Of a stretch of DNA of 64,000 nucleotides, positions 1-10,729 are shown piece by piece. Within the stretch, counting starts at the first letter, position 1, and every line of letters begins with the position of its first letter. The notes under the pieces are model-generated. The model was not told where the DNA came from, ran no database searches, and saw only the letters and a program-made list of their open reading frames with translations. A program made the position numbers and the translations under genes. The DNA is from Pseudomonas sp. S04 (GTDB lineage Bacteria > Pseudomonadota > Gammaproteobacteria > Pseudomonadales > Pseudomonadaceae): NCBI RefSeq assembly GCF_009834545.1, contig NZ_CP019427.1:248001-312000 (forward strand), written 5' to 3'.

Positions 1-332
1 AGGTAGTTGCTGTCATCCGTGCCGATCGGGTTTTCCAGCAGGGCGACGCAGCCCAGACCGAGCTTTGCGGCAATTGCCGCAGTCTGGCGCACATGGTTGG
101 ACTGGATGGCCCCGGCGGTGATCAGGGTGTCGGCGCCCTGGGCCAGTGCGTCGGCGGCCAGGTATTCGAGTTTGCGCAGCTTGTTGCCACCCATGGCCAG
201 CGGCGTCAGGTCGTCACGCTTGACGTAGACCTCGCGCCCCAGCCAGGTCGACAGCCGCTCGAGCTTTTCCAAGGGGGTGGCGTTGACGAGAAGATCCAGT
301 CGGTGAAAGCGAGCAAGCTGTTGTTTGATCAT
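1..332 (-). CDS. dcyD: D-cysteine desulfhydrase, N-terminal part (runs off the left edge)
   Basis: The first ~110 residues of a PLP-dependent enzyme of the D-cysteine desulfhydrase / ACC deaminase family are present; the rest lies beyond the left edge. The family member expected here breaks D-cysteine into pyruvate, sulfide and ammonia in the cytosol. Visible motifs are [20 protein letters not shown], where the lysine of GGNKLRKLE is the usual PLP Schiff-base residue, and [13 protein letters not shown], the cofactor phosphate and substrate loop. The start begins [15 protein letters not shown]. It is divergent from the serine acetyltransferase gene, which fits a cysteine-metabolism pair. DcyD and ACC deaminase cannot be told apart fully from this fragment. 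Confidence 0.85.
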   Translation of the reverse strand, partial: MIKQQLARFHRLDLLVNATPLEKLERLSTWLGREVYVKRDDLTPLAMGGNKLRKLEYLAADALAQGADTLITAGAIQSNHVRQTAAIAAKLGLGCVALLENPIGTDDSNY

Positions 333-524
333 GGGTCCGCACGGGTAGTAGGAGGTGTCTGGACTATAGGCAGGCCGTTTTACCCGGGCAACCGTCAATC
401 GCATATTCCTAAAAGTGCTAAGGCTCGCACAATTCGTTCTTAATTGCGGTTTGTGACCATACCGTAAAGTGACTGCCATTCAGGCGGCCTGGTATGGGGC
501 CGCTGCGTGCGAGGAGTTTTGACC

Positions 525-1451
525 GTGAGTGAGCGTTCCAGCCATTGGCAATTACAGACCATCGTCAGCCAACTGCGCGTAGCCCGTGACCAGTGGCGTG
601 CGCAAAATGGTCGCAGCAGCGGTGAGCAGGGTGGTCGCGAGCTGCCATCGCGCGCAGCGATGGCGGAGATTCTCGAAGCCCTCTGTGGCGCCTTGTTCCC
701 GATGCGCCTGGGGCCGGTGGACCTGCGTGAGGAGAGCGAGGACTTCTACGTCGGGCACACTCTGGACGTGGCCTTGAATGCCCTGCTGGGCCAAGCGCGA
801 CTGGAGTTGCGCTATGTCGCCAGGCAAACCGCCCAGGTCGATACCGAGGTCGAGGCACGGGCCATCAGCCTGATCCAGGATTTCGCCCTGGCCTTGCCCG
901 AGTTGCGCGGCCTGTTGGACTCCGACGTGCTCGCCGCCTATCACGGCGATCCGGCAGCCCGCAGCGTCGATGAGGTATTGCTCTGCTACCCGGGGATCCT
1001 GGCGGTGATTCACCATCGCCTGGCGCACCACCTGTACCGAGCCGGCCTGCCGTTGCTGGCGCGGATCAGCTCGGAAATTGCCCACTCGGCCACCGGCATC
1101 GACATCCACCCGGGTGCGCAGATCGGCCGCAGCTTCTTCATCGACCATGGCACGGGCGTGGTGATCGGCGAGACCGCGATCATCGGCGAGCGCGTGCGCA
1201 TCTATCAGGCCGTGACCCTGGGCGCCAAGCGCTTCCCGGCGGACGAGGACGGTCAGTTGCAGAAGGGGCATGCGCGTCACCCGATCGTCGAGGACGATGT
1301 GGTGATCTACGCTGGTGCGACCATCCTCGGACGGATCACCATCGGCAAGGGCTCGAGCATCGGCGGCAACGTCTGGCTGACCCGCAGCGTACCGCCAGGG
1401 AGCAACCTGACCCAGGCCAATCTGCAGCATGATGATGGGACGCAGAAGTAA
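525..1451 (+). CDS. epsC: Serine O-acetyltransferase (EpsC/SrpH type)
   Basis: This enzyme makes O-acetylserine from L-serine and acetyl-CoA, the first step of cysteine synthesis, in the cytosol. The protein is about 308 residues, longer than E. coli CysE. It has an alpha-helical N-terminal half and a left-handed beta-helix of hexapeptide repeats from about residue 185, including DIHPGAQIGRSFFIDHGTGV and VIGETAIIGERVRIYQAVTL, with the catalytic His/Asp of the family. The start chosen is GTG at 525, because GAGGAG at 511-516 lies 8 bases upstream; the frame is open back to a GTG at 507 that has no such site. It is divergent from dcyD. Confidence 0.88.
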   Translation: MSERSSHWQLQTIVSQLRVARDQWRAQNGRSSGEQGGRELPSRAAMAEILEALCGALFPMRLGPVDLREESEDFYVGHTLDVALNALLGQARLELRYVARQTAQVDTEVEARAISLIQDFALALPELRGLLDSDVLAAYHGDPAARSVDEVLLCYPGILAVIHHRLAHHLYRAGLPLLARISSEIAHSATGIDIHPGAQIGRSFFIDHGTGVVIGETAIIGERVRIYQAVTLGAKRFPADEDGQLQKGHARHPIVEDDVVIYAGATILGRITIGKGSSIGGNVWLTRSVPPGSNLTQANLQHDDGTQK

Positions 1452-1539
1452 CCCTGCGGAGTCTTTTGATCCTGGGTTTGGGGGGTGGATCCGTTGCTGC
1501 GGTGATGGCGGCTTGGGGTTGCGCCCTTACCCCTGACCC

Positions 1540-2450
<911 letters not shown>

Positions 2451-2460
<10 letters not shown>

Positions 2461-2480
2461 GCAAGCCCGCTCCCACAGGG
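2451..2480. repeat. REP element
   Basis: A single extragenic palindrome of the fluorescens type with core CGCGGGCAAGCCCGCTCCCA. It lies just outside the right arm of the palindromic element and upstream of betT. Confidence 0.7.
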
Positions 2481-2623
2481 CTTGTGAGACCTGGTAAATG
2501 GTGGCTGGCCATTTGCTAAATATCCGTTGAACGATTCCGTTCAACCTCACGTCATACCCTTCCTTGAGCTAGCGTACGAGAGTACCGCCGAGCCTTGGAA
2601 TTAGTCCTTAGTGCCCTATCCAT

Positions 2624-2653
2624 GTTTAACTTGAACGTTCATTCAAGTTAAAC
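2624..2653. promoter_or_regulatory. Probable BetI operator upstream of betT
   Basis: A perfect 12-base inverted repeat, GTTTAACTTGAA and TTCAAGTTAAAC, is separated by six bases. The centre reads TTGAACGTTCATTCAA, very close to the BetI (TetR-family choline-responsive repressor) operator as I remember it. It sits about 90 bases before the betT start, suitable for repression without choline. The assignment rests on remembered motif similarity plus the neighbouring gene. Confidence 0.65.
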
Positions 2654-2744
2654 CGGTGGTTCGCTGCCCGCTCACAACAGGAGGCTTGCCTTTGCTGAGT
2701 CCGAAATTTACAGCCACGCTTTACCCACAGAAGGTGCACTGTCC

Positions 2745-4745
2745 ATGAGTGCATCCGCTACCCCTCCCAGCGGTCAAATCCGCATGAATCCGCCGGTGTT
2801 TTATTTCGCGGCGAGTTTCATCCTGCTGTTCGGCCTGGTGGTCATCGCCTTCCCGCAGCAGTCCGGTGCCTGGCTCCTGGCGGCACAAAACTGGGCGGCC
2901 AACACGGTCGGCTGGTACTACATGCTGGCAATGACCCTGTATCTGGTCTTCGTGGTGGTCACCGCCTTGTCTGGCTACGGCAAGATCAAGCTCGGTGCCG
3001 ACCACGACGAGCCCGAATTCAGTTACCTGTCCTGGGCCGGCATGCTGTTCGCCGCCGGCATCAGTATCACGCTGTTCTTCTTCTGCGTTTCCGAACCCCT
3101 GACGCATCTGTCGCTACCGCCCCAGGGCGAAGCCGGCACGGCCGATGCGGCGCGCCAGGCGATGCAGATCCTGTTTTTGCACTGGGGCCTGCACGGCTGG
3201 GGGGTGTTCGCCTTTGTCGGCATGGCCCTGGCGTACTTCGCCTACCGGCACAACCTGCCGCTGGCCCTGCGTTCGGCGCTGTACCCGCTGATCGGCAAGC
3301 GCATCAACGGCCCGATCGGCTACGCGGTGGATGGTTTTGGCATTATCGCCACGGTATTTGGCCTGGGCGCGGACATGGGCTTTGGCGTGCTGCACCTCAA
3401 CTCCGGCCTCGATTACCTGTTCGGCGTCGCGCACACCCAGTGGGTCCAGGTCGGGCTGATCACCTTGATGATGGGCGCGGCGATTATCGTCGCCGTCGCG
3501 GGTGTGGATAAGGGCGTGCGGGTGATGTCCGACATCAACATGCTGCTGGCCTGCGCGCTGCTGCTGTTCGTGCTGTTCGCCGGCCCCACCCAGCACCTGC
3601 TCAATACCTTGATCCAGAACCTTGGCGACTATCTCGGCGCCTTGCCGATGAAGAGTTTTGACCTCTACGCCTACGACAAGCCCAGCGACTGGCTGGGCGG
3701 CTGGACGGTGTTCTATTGGGCCTGGTGGATTGCATGGTCGCCCTTTGTCGGGCTGTTCATTGCGCGGATTTCCCGTGGCCGGACCATCCGTGAGTTTGTC
3801 TTCGGGGTGTTGCTGATTCCGCTGGGCTTCACCCTGGCGTGGATGTCGATTTTCGGCAACAGCGCCATCGACCAAGTACTCAACCACGGCATGAGCGCGC
3901 TCGGTATGTCGGCCATCGACAACCCGTCGATGACCCTGTACCTGCTGCTGGAAACCTACCCGTGGAGCAAGACGGTGATCGCCGTGACGGTGTTCATCAG
4001 CTTCGTGTTCTTTGTCACCTCGGCCGACTCCGGCACCGTGGTGCTCTCGACGCTGTCGGCCAAGGGCGGCAATGCCGATGAAGACGGGCCGAAATGGCTG
4101 CGGGTGTTCTGGGGGGCGATGACCGCGTTGGTGACCAGTGCGCTGTTGTTCGCCGGCAGCATCGACTCGTTGAAGTCGGCGGTGGTCCTGACCTCGCTGC
4201 CGTTCTCGATGATTTTGCTGTTGATGATGTGGGGGCTGCACAAGGCCTTCTATCTCGAGTCGCAGAAGAAGATCGCGCAGATGCACTCCTTGGCCCCGGT
4301 CTCGACCTCGCGCCGTGGCAAGGGCGGCTGGCGCCAGCGCTTGAGCCAGGCCGTGCACTTCCCGTCCCGCGATGAGGTGTATCGCTTCCTCGAGACCACG
4401 GTGCGTCCGGCGATCGAGGAAGTGACGGCGGTGTTCGTCGAGAAGGGGGTGAACGTGGTTGCACAGCCGGACCCGGCCAACGACAGCGTCAGCCTGGAAA
4501 TCGGTCACGGCGACCAGCACCCGTTCATCTACCAGGTGCAGATGCGCGGCTACTTCACGCCGTCGTTCGCCCGTGGCGGCATGGGCCCCAAGGAGCTGCG
4601 CAACCGCCGTTACTACCGCGCCGAAGTGCACTTGAGCGAGGGCAGTCAGGACTACGACCTGATGGGCTACACCAAGGAGCAGATCATCAACGACATCCTC
4701 GATCAGTACGAGCGCCACATGCAGTTCCTGCACCTGGTGCGTTGA
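2745..4745 (+). CDS. betT: BCCT-family choline/betaine transporter (BetT type)
   Basis: An inner-membrane secondary transporter of the betaine/choline/carnitine family, about 666 residues with twelve expected membrane segments. It carries the Trp-rich family signature GGWTVFYWAWWIAWSPFVGL followed by FIARISRGRTIREF. A hydrophilic C-terminal tail from about residue 510 to 666 is typical of osmosensing BetT proteins. The likely substrate is choline, imported for glycine betaine synthesis; the BetI-like operator supports this. No betA, betB or betI is in the window. AGAAGG precedes the ATG. Betaine or carnitine remain possible substrates. Confidence 0.85.
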   Translation: MSASATPPSGQIRMNPPVFYFAASFILLFGLVVIAFPQQSGAWLLAAQNWAANTVGWYYMLAMTLYLVFVVVTALSGYGKIKLGADHDEPEFSYLSWAGMLFAAGISITLFFFCVSEPLTHLSLPPQGEAGTADAARQAMQILFLHWGLHGWGVFAFVGMALAYFAYRHNLPLALRSALYPLIGKRINGPIGYAVDGFGIIATVFGLGADMGFGVLHLNSGLDYLFGVAHTQWVQVGLITLMMGAAIIVAVAGVDKGVRVMSDINMLLACALLLFVLFAGPTQHLLNTLIQNLGDYLGALPMKSFDLYAYDKPSDWLGGWTVFYWAWWIAWSPFVGLFIARISRGRTIREFVFGVLLIPLGFTLAWMSIFGNSAIDQVLNHGMSALGMSAIDNPSMTLYLLLETYPWSKTVIAVTVFISFVFFVTSADSGTVVLSTLSAKGGNADEDGPKWLRVFWGAMTALVTSALLFAGSIDSLKSAVVLTSLPFSMILLLMMWGLHKAFYLESQKKIAQMHSLAPVSTSRRGKGGWRQRLSQAVHFPSRDEVYRFLETTVRPAIEEVTAVFVEKGVNVVAQPDPANDSVSLEIGHGDQHPFIYQVQMRGYFTPSFARGGMGPKELRNRRYYRAEVHLSEGSQDYDLMGYTKEQIINDILDQYERHMQFLHLVR

Positions 4746-4760
4746 TCGGGGCCGGGCTGC

Positions 4761-5018
4761 TCAGGTGTTGCTCATCGTCATGAACAACACCAGGGCAGCC
4801 ACCGGCACGGCAAACACCATGAACCCCACCATCAACTCATGGATCACTGACTGCCCGCCAACCATCACGCCGATGGCGCCGTTGATTGTCGACAGCGCCA
4901 GCCACAGCACGACAAAACTGTAGGTCAGGGTCTGTGGGCTGAAGCCTAGCTGCTGGCCGATGAACAACATCAGCGCCAGCAGGGCCAGGCCGAAGGCGAT
5001 AATGATGGTGCTGTGCAT
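4761..5018 (-). CDS. Small hydrophobic membrane protein, unknown function
   Basis: An 85-residue protein that is hydrophobic almost throughout, with three probable membrane helices: about residues 4-22 (IIIAFGLALLALMLFIG), 32-52 and 62-82. It has no charged catalytic motif. It ends only 15 bases from the end of betT on the opposite strand and starts upstream of tauD on the same strand, but a 90-base gap makes joint expression uncertain. Small integral membrane proteins like this are common in Pseudomonas and I do not recognise the family. Confidence 0.6.
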   Translation of the reverse strand: MHSTIIIAFGLALLALMLFIGQQLGFSPQTLTYSFVVLWLALSTINGAIGVMVGGQSVIHELMVGFMVFAVPVAALVLFMTMSNT

Positions 5019-5107
5019 GGTCGGACGCTCCTGTGCGTCCTATCGAGCATAGGCGTGCTTCGTCCAAATGCGGTTTAGACCAGCGCATCTCCTCGGCAAC
5101 AATTCAG

Positions 5108-5944
5108 TTAAAACGGCACATCCCCCAGCACCGTGGCCCGATGCATCACGCGCCGGGCCGGGCGGTAGTCGTCCACTGCAAAGTGCTGGGTCACGCGGTT
5201 GTCCCAGAAGGCCACGTCGTCGGTCTGCCAGCGCCAGCGGATGGTGAATTCCGGGCGGGTGGCGTGGGCGAACAGCAGCTTGAGGATGGCTTCGCTTTCG
5301 CTGTCCGAGAGCTCATTGATCCGGGTCGTGAAGCCTTCATTGACGAACAGCGACTTGCGCCCGCTGACCGGGTGCGTGCGGATCACCGGGTGCGACAGTG
5401 GTGGGTTTTTCTTGCGCGTGGCTTCCCATTGTTCGAGCGCTTGCGCAGTGTTGCCAAAGCGCTCCAGCGGGAACGATTTGACGAAATCGTGGGTGGCGCT
5501 CAGGCCCTGCAACAGGACCTTGAGAGGCTCGGACAGGGCTTCATAGGCCGCGATGCCGCTGGCCCACAGGGTATCGCCACCAAATTCTGGCAACAGCTTG
5601 GCACTGAGTACTGCGCCCAGGGCCGGAGTCGGCAGGAAGGTCACGTCGGTGTGCCAGACGGCGTTGTCGCGCACATCGGTTTGGGCCGTGTCGAGGATCA
5701 GCACTTCAGGTTGTTCCGGCACGTTGGGGTAGATCGGGTGAATGTGCAGGTCACCGAAGTTGGCGGCAAAACGCGCCTGTTGCTGCGGGGTGATCGGTTG
5801 ATTGCGAAAGAACAGCACCTGATGCTTGAGCAGGGCTTGCTCGATGGCGTCGCGCTGCTCGACGTTCAGGGGCTGGGCAATATCGACGCCACTGATCTGC
5901 GCGCCGAGGGCATGGCTCAAGGGGGTGATGGTCAGGCTGCTCAT
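5108..5944 (-). CDS. tauD: Taurine dioxygenase
   Basis: An Fe(II)/2-oxoglutarate-dependent oxygenase that hydroxylates taurine so that it breaks down to aminoacetaldehyde and sulfite, supplying sulfur in the cytosol. The iron facial triad is visible as His98 and Asp100 (VWHTDVTF) with His254 (VTQHFAVDD); Arg269 is placed to bind 2-oxoglutarate. The 278-residue length matches the E. coli enzyme. It is the last gene of tauABCD, 44 bases after tauC. Related alkylsulfatases share the fold, but the operon supports taurine. Confidence 0.93.
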   Translation of the reverse strand: MSSLTITPLSHALGAQISGVDIAQPLNVEQRDAIEQALLKHQVLFFRNQPITPQQQARFAANFGDLHIHPIYPNVPEQPEVLILDTAQTDVRDNAVWHTDVTFLPTPALGAVLSAKLLPEFGGDTLWASGIAAYEALSEPLKVLLQGLSATHDFVKSFPLERFGNTAQALEQWEATRKKNPPLSHPVIRTHPVSGRKSLFVNEGFTTRINELSDSESEAILKLLFAHATRPEFTIRWRWQTDDVAFWDNRVTQHFAVDDYRPARRVMHRATVLGDVPF

Positions 5945-5988
5945 GGGGCTCTCTTCAATCCGGGTGCCGAAGTGTCGGCATAGTCAAT

Positions 5989-6828
5989 TCAATGGGTCTG
6001 GCCGTGCCACGGCACCAGTTTGCGTTGCAGGGCACGCAGGCCCATCTCCATGGCAAAGGCAATCAGCGCGATCACCAGGATGCCCAGGACCACGACGTCG
6101 GTGACCAGGAACTGCGCGGCCGACTGCACCATGAAACCCAGGCCGCTGGTGGCGGCAATCAGTTCGGCGGCGACCAGGGTCGACCAGCCCACGCCCAGGC
6201 CGATGCGCACACCGGTGAGAATGTCCGGCAAGGCGCTGGGCAAAATCACGTGGCGAATCAGTTGTGCCCGGGTTGCCCCCAGCGACTGCGCGGCGCGCAG
6301 TTTGGCCGGGTCGACGGTACGTACGCCGGTGGCGGTGGCGATGGCAATCGGCGCAAAGATCGCGAGGTAGATCAGCAGGACCTTGGACAGCTCGCCGATG
6401 CCGCACCAGATCACGATCAGGGGCAGATAGGCCAATGGTGGAATCGGCCGGTAGAACTCGATCAGCGGGTCGAGCACGCCCCGGGCGATGCGGTTGTGAC
6501 CGATGGCAATGCCCACCGGTACGGCACTCAGCACGGCAAACCCCAGACCCAGACCAATACGTCCAAGGCTGGCGCCCAGGTGTTGCCACAAGGTCGAGTC
6601 CATGTAGCCGCTGGTCGCCAGCAGCCAACCCTTTTGCAGCACCGCCGAGGGTGGCGGCAGGAACAGTGGTTCGATCAAACCGGTGGCGGTCACGGCCCAC
6701 CACAGCGTGATCAGGCTGACCAGGGTCAGGACGCTGATCCAGCGGGTGCCGAGGCTGCGCCGCAGTGGCAGGGGACTGGTCGGGCTGGAGGTCTTGGCCG
6801 ATGCGGCCGGGATCTCATAAGTGCTCAT
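5989..6828 (-). CDS. tauC: Taurine ABC transporter permease
   Basis: The membrane subunit of the taurine importer, 279 residues with about six membrane helices after a charged N-terminus. The BPD_transp_1 coupling (EAA) region is visible as [20 protein letters not shown], which contacts the ATPase TauB. The start overlaps the tauB stop by four bases (ATGA), indicating translational coupling. It belongs to the SsuC/TauC/NrtB family; the adjacent tauD makes TauC the best call. Confidence 0.92.
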   Translation of the reverse strand: MSTYEIPAASAKTSSPTSPLPLRRSLGTRWISVLTLVSLITLWWAVTATGLIEPLFLPPPSAVLQKGWLLATSGYMDSTLWQHLGASLGRIGLGLGFAVLSAVPVGIAIGHNRIARGVLDPLIEFYRPIPPLAYLPLIVIWCGIGELSKVLLIYLAIFAPIAIATATGVRTVDPAKLRAAQSLGATRAQLIRHVILPSALPDILTGVRIGLGVGWSTLVAAELIAATSGLGFMVQSAAQFLVTDVVVLGILVIALIAFAMEMGLRALQRKLVPWHGQTH

Positions 6829-7619
6829 GCGCGCTCCTGCCGCTGGGCGGCGCTGCGTTGCGAGAACACACGGGCGAGCACGTGTTCGCGGGTTTCAATG
6901 AAGCGCGGGTCGGATTTGATCGCCCGTGCCGATTCGCCGGCGGCATATCGCTGCCCGAAATCCAATGTCAGGCGTTCGACGATTTGCCCGGGGTTGGGCG
7001 CGAGCAGAATCAGGTCGGTGGCGAGGAACACCGCCTCTTCGATGTCATGGGTAATCAGGAATACCGGTTTGGCGGTGCGGCGCCAGACTTGCAGCAACAG
7101 CTCCTGCATCTGTTCGCGGGTGAAGGCGTCGAGGGCGCCGAAGGGTTCGTCCATCAGCAACACCCGTGGGTCGGCGGCAAGGGCGCGAGCCAGGCCGACG
7201 CGCTGTTTCTGACCGCCCGAGAGCTGCCAGATGCGCCGGCTGTCAAAGCCTGCGAGGTCGACCAGGGCGAGCATTTCCCGCGCCCGGATTTCACGCTGGG
7301 CGCGGGGTACACCGGCCAGTTCGAGGCCGAAACCAACGTTGGCCAGCACATCCTGCCAAGGCAGCAATGCATCGTCCTGGAACACCACGCCGCGTTCGGC
7401 ACCTGGGCCTTTGACAGGGACGCCGTCGAGGGTGATGCGCCCGGCGCTGGGCTCGACAAACCCGGCGATCAGGTTCAAAAGCGAGGTCTTGCCACTGCCG
7501 GACGGGCCGAGGGCGACCAGCAGTTGCTGGGGCCCCAGGGTCAAGGAAATATCCGCCAGTACCGGTTCCGGGCTGCCTGGGTACTGTGCGCTGATGCGCT
7601 CCAGCTGTAGCAAGGCCAT
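6825..7619 (-). CDS. tauB: Taurine ABC transporter ATP-binding protein
   Basis: The cytosolic ATPase that powers taurine uptake, 264 residues. Walker A is GPSGSGKTS at about 38-46, the signature [15 protein letters not shown] starts at about 133, and Walker B is [12 protein letters not shown] at about 153. The H-loop follows as [14 protein letters not shown]. It lies 15 bases after tauA and overlaps tauC by four bases. Confidence 0.93.
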   Translation of the reverse strand: MALLQLERISAQYPGSPEPVLADISLTLGPQQLLVALGPSGSGKTSLLNLIAGFVEPSAGRITLDGVPVKGPGAERGVVFQDDALLPWQDVLANVGFGLELAGVPRAQREIRAREMLALVDLAGFDSRRIWQLSGGQKQRVGLARALAADPRVLLMDEPFGALDAFTREQMQELLLQVWRRTAKPVFLITHDIEEAVFLATDLILLAPNPGQIVERLTLDFGQRYAAGESARAIKSDPRFIETREHVLARVFSQRSAAQRQERA

Positions 7620-7634
7620 CGCGATGTGCTCCGA

Positions 7635-8615
7635 TCAGTTGGTGATGTATTTGGCGCTGACGTAGGGCGCGTAGTCCGGCAGCACGGCCTCGACCTTGCC
7701 TTGTTCCTTGAGGAACGTGGCGGTGTCGGTAATGGCCTTGGTGGTCGGTGCACCCAGGGTGAGCACCTGATCAGCCGCCAGCGGGTAGACGTTGCCTTGC
7801 AGCAGCAGCGGAATGTCGCTGGCCTTGGCACCAGACAGCTTCACCAGCTTGTCGACGTTGCCCTGGTTGGCGAGCCAGGCTTGCGGGTCTTTGCGATAGT
7901 CGGCGTAGGCATCGAGGGTGACTTTGGCGAAGGCGGTGACGATTTCCGGGTGCTTCTCGGCGAAGTCCTTGCGCACGATCCAGGCATCGAAAGTCGGAGC
8001 GCCGAACTTGGCCAGTTCGCCGGAGGTGATCAGCACCTTGCCGTTTTCCTTGGCAACGCCCAGGGCCGGGTCCCAGACGTAGGTGGCGTCGATGTCACCG
8101 CGTTTCCACGCCGCGATAATCGCCGGCGGGGCGAGGTTGAGCACGGTGACTTTCGAGGGGTCGATGTTCCAGTGCTTGAGCGCGGCCAGCAGGCTGTAGT
8201 GACCGGTGGAGACAAAGGGCACGGCGATCTTCTTGCCGACCAGGTCTTGTGGGGTCTTGATCCCGGAACCGTCGCGGGCGACCAAGGCTTCGGCGGCGCC
8301 GATCTGGGTGGCGATAAGGAACGTCTGGACTGGCACTTTGCGGGTAATTGCCGCGGTCAGCGGGCTGGAACCCAGGTAGCCGATCTGCACGTCGCCGGAG
8401 GCGATGGCGGCGATGATGTCGGCACCGTTGTCGAATTTGCGCCAGTCGATCTTGGCGTTGGTAGCTTTTTCGTAGGCGCCGTCGGCCTGAGCCACTTTGG
8501 CCGGGTCAACGGTGGTCTGGTAGGCGACAGTGACGTCGGCCGCCTGGGCGAAAAAGCTCGCGGCAGCCAGGGACGCGGCCGCCAGGAGGCGTAGGGGGAA
8601 GTGCAGTTTCATCAT
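7635..8615 (-). CDS. tauA: Taurine ABC transporter periplasmic binding protein
   Basis: The solute-binding component of the taurine importer, 326 residues. A Sec signal peptide is clear (MMKLHFPLRLLAAASLAAAS), with likely cleavage after AQA near residue 25. The mature part has the SsuA/TauA-like fold features, including VTVAYQTTVDP at the start and QTFLIATQIGAAEALVARDG. It is first in the operon, so the promoter should lie just upstream, where a perfect inverted repeat is found. Such operons are normally switched on by sulfate starvation through CysB. Confidence 0.92.
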   Translation of the reverse strand: MMKLHFPLRLLAAASLAAASFFAQAADVTVAYQTTVDPAKVAQADGAYEKATNAKIDWRKFDNGADIIAAIASGDVQIGYLGSSPLTAAITRKVPVQTFLIATQIGAAEALVARDGSGIKTPQDLVGKKIAVPFVSTGHYSLLAALKHWNIDPSKVTVLNLAPPAIIAAWKRGDIDATYVWDPALGVAKENGKVLITSGELAKFGAPTFDAWIVRKDFAEKHPEIVTAFAKVTLDAYADYRKDPQAWLANQGNVDKLVKLSGAKASDIPLLLQGNVYPLAADQVLTLGAPTTKAITDTATFLKEQGKVEAVLPDYAPYVSAKYITN

Positions 8616-8671
8616 CGAGTCCTCATCAGGCGGCCGGGATTTCGGCGAGTGATGAGACTAAATGATCTAAG

Positions 8672-8700
8672 AATTCGAAAATAAATAACTTTTTCGAATT
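8672..8700. promoter_or_regulatory. Candidate operator upstream of tauABCD
   Basis: A perfect 10-base inverted repeat, AATTCGAAAA and TTTTCGAATT, with a nine-base AT-rich spacer. It lies 57-85 bases before the tauA start, where a LysR-type regulator such as CysB would be expected to bind. The protein that binds it cannot be told from the sequence. Confidence 0.5.
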
Positions 8701-8740
8701 AGCTTGTGTGAAGAAAGCTTGAGGAACGACCGCTACGCGG

Positions 8741-8834
8741 TCATCGCGAGCAGGCTCGCTCCCACATGGGTTTAATGGTGATTGCACGATTGTGCTCACA
8801 CCGAGAATCCACTGTGGGAGCGAGCTTGCTCCGG
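8741..8834. repeat. Pair of inverted REP elements
   Basis: Two oppositely oriented REP cores, TCGCGAGCAGGCTCGCTCCC at 8743-8762 and CTGTGGGAGCGAGCTTGCTC near 8812, lie about 45 bases apart. This is the usual REP doublet (REPIN) arrangement. It sits between the gshA stop and the tauA promoter region. Confidence 0.8.
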
Positions 8835-8873
8835 GCGCAGTTGCGACGATAACGTGCGCAGGACCTTCGACGG

Positions 8874-10457
8874 TTAGTTACTGATCGCCAGAATACTCGC
8901 CTGATACGAGCCGACAAACACATCAAAGTCACCGACCTCGTTCTGTTCCAGCTCGGTTTGTTGCTCCAGGGAAGCGCGGGCCGCAGCTTCGAACCGGGCC
9001 TGTTCTGCGGCGGGAAGCGGTTGGCTACGGAAGAACTCGGCGTGGGCCTGGCTCTGGCGCAGGGAGAACTGGGCGAAGCTTTCCTTGTGCTCGTTCATCG
9101 CCGCCAGCACCTGGGCGGACGGGGTCAGGGACGGGTCCTTGATCTTCGCCAGCTGTGCATCGAGGGCTTTGCTGTGGGTGTCAGCGCCATGGCTCTGGTC
9201 CAGCAATGCAGCCACCGGGGCGATTTTTTCCAGCAGTTCGAAGGCCCATTCCTTCATGTCCACCGGCTGTCCATCGCGCTGCAGTTGCAGGCCCGGACGG
9301 CGCCCGTCCTTGACCACGCTGAGGAAGTTCGAGGTGGCGTTGCTACAGGTGTTGCTGGTCAGCAGCGGGCTGTCGTTCAGCGCGCAGTACAGCAGGAAGG
9401 CGTCCAGGAAACGTGCTTCGGGCAGGTCGATGCCGGTCGGCAGGAACGGGTTGATGTCCAGGAGGCGCACTTCAACGTACTGGATGCCCCGGGCCACCAG
9501 GGCCTGGATCGGCCGCTCGCCGGTGTAGGTCACACGTTTGGGGCGGATGTTGGAGTAGTACTCGTTCTCGATCTGCAGGATGTTGGTGTTGAGCTGGACC
9601 CATTCCCCGTCCTTGTGGGTGCCGACTTCCACGTAGGGCGCATAGGGTGTGGCCACCGCTTTGCGCAGGCTGTCGGTGTAGCTGTCCAGGTCGTTGTAGC
9701 ACGGCGTCAGGCCGGCCTGGGCGTTGCTCTGGTAACCCAGGTCGCTCATGCGCAGGCTGGTGGCGTAAGGCAGGTACAGGGTGTCGGCGTCCAGTTGTTC
9801 CAACTGGTGCGAACGACCGCGCAGGAAACCGGCGTCGAGTGCCGGCGAGGCCCCGAACAGGTACATCAGCAACCAGCTGTAGCGCCGGAAGTTGCGGATC
9901 AGGGCGATGTAGGCCGAGGACTGATAGTCGCGATCGGTACCGACAAACCCTTCGGATTCCTTGAGCAGCGGCCAGAGCTTCTCCGGCAGCGAAAAGTTGT
10001 AGTGAATCCCGGCAATGCACTGCATGGTCTTGCCGTAGCGCAGGGCCAGGCCCTTGCGGTAGACGTATTTGAGCTGACCGATGTTGGAGGTGCCGTAGTA
10101 GGCGATCGGGATGTCTTCCTCGGCCGGCAACGGGCACGGCATCGATGGACTCCACAGGTACTCGTTGCCGAGTTTGCTGTAGGCAAAGCGATGAATGCTG
10201 TCCAGGCTCGCCAGGGTATCTGCCGGGTCCGGCAGGGCGGGCGTGATGAACTCCAGCAGCGACTCGGAATAGTCGGTGGTGATTTGTTCGTTGGTCAGCG
10301 CGGAACCCAATTCTTCCGGGTGCGGCGTTTGCGCCAGGCGACCTTCGCTGGTCACGCGCAGGCATTCACGTTCGATGCCGTGAAGGCACTGTTCGAGCAG
10401 AGAGAGGTTAGCGCGCTCACCGAGCAGAGCCAGGCGGCGGTTGAGAAGTTCGCTCAA
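8874..10457 (-). CDS. gshA: Glutamate-cysteine ligase
   Basis: Joins L-glutamate and L-cysteine with ATP, the first and limiting step of glutathione synthesis, in the cytosol. The protein is about 527 residues and belongs to the proteobacterial class-1 GshA family. The N-terminal block [10 protein letters not shown] and the middle block [20 protein letters not shown] are family landmarks. The best start is TTG at 10457: it is preceded by AAGGA and gives [13 protein letters not shown], matching GshA proteins as I remember them. A GTG five codons upstream (10472) lacks a comparable site. TTG would hold translation down. Confidence 0.92.
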   Translation of the reverse strand: MSELLNRRLALLGERANLSLLEQCLHGIERECLRVTSEGRLAQTPHPEELGSALTNEQITTDYSESLLEFITPALPDPADTLASLDSIHRFAYSKLGNEYLWSPSMPCPLPAEEDIPIAYYGTSNIGQLKYVYRKGLALRYGKTMQCIAGIHYNFSLPEKLWPLLKESEGFVGTDRDYQSSAYIALIRNFRRYSWLLMYLFGASPALDAGFLRGRSHQLEQLDADTLYLPYATSLRMSDLGYQSNAQAGLTPCYNDLDSYTDSLRKAVATPYAPYVEVGTHKDGEWVQLNTNILQIENEYYSNIRPKRVTYTGERPIQALVARGIQYVEVRLLDINPFLPTGIDLPEARFLDAFLLYCALNDSPLLTSNTCSNATSNFLSVVKDGRRPGLQLQRDGQPVDMKEWAFELLEKIAPVAALLDQSHGADTHSKALDAQLAKIKDPSLTPSAQVLAAMNEHKESFAQFSLRQSQAHAEFFRSQPLPAAEQARFEAAARASLEQQTELEQNEVGDFDVFVGSYQASILAISN

Positions 10458-10597
10458 GTTGGATTCCTTCACGCGTCAGTCGCCCCAATATGGGGGTGGG
10501 CAAGACGGTCTACAAGGGTGAAGTGGAAACTGGCGTTTTCGCCTGGTTTTTTCGCCGCACAGGCCTCATGCCGGTCGGTCGGCAACTGCACAATCCC

Positions 10598-10688
10598 TGT
10601 GGGAGCGAGCTTGCTCGCGATGAGGGCGTCTCAGTCAACATTAACGTCGTCTGACACACCGCCATCGCGAGCAAGCTCGCTCCTACAG
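10598..10688. repeat. Pair of inverted REP elements
   Basis: REP cores CTGTGGGAGCGAGCTTGCTC (about 10598) and CATCGCGAGCAAGCTCGCTC (about 10663) form an inverted doublet in the 270 bases between gshA and the thioesterase gene. No gene is seen in that gap. Confidence 0.8.
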
Positions 10689-10729
10689 GATTCATTGCGC
10701 TGAAATTAACCCAAATCGATGAGCGGCAT

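Noticed and set aside
3114..4733. A ~540-codon open frame opposite betT, and similar long antisense frames opposite tex, the oxidoreductase gene and the TonB receptor gene
   Set aside because: High-GC genomes keep antisense frames open; these lack starts with ribosome sites and encode His/Arg/Gln-rich nonsense.
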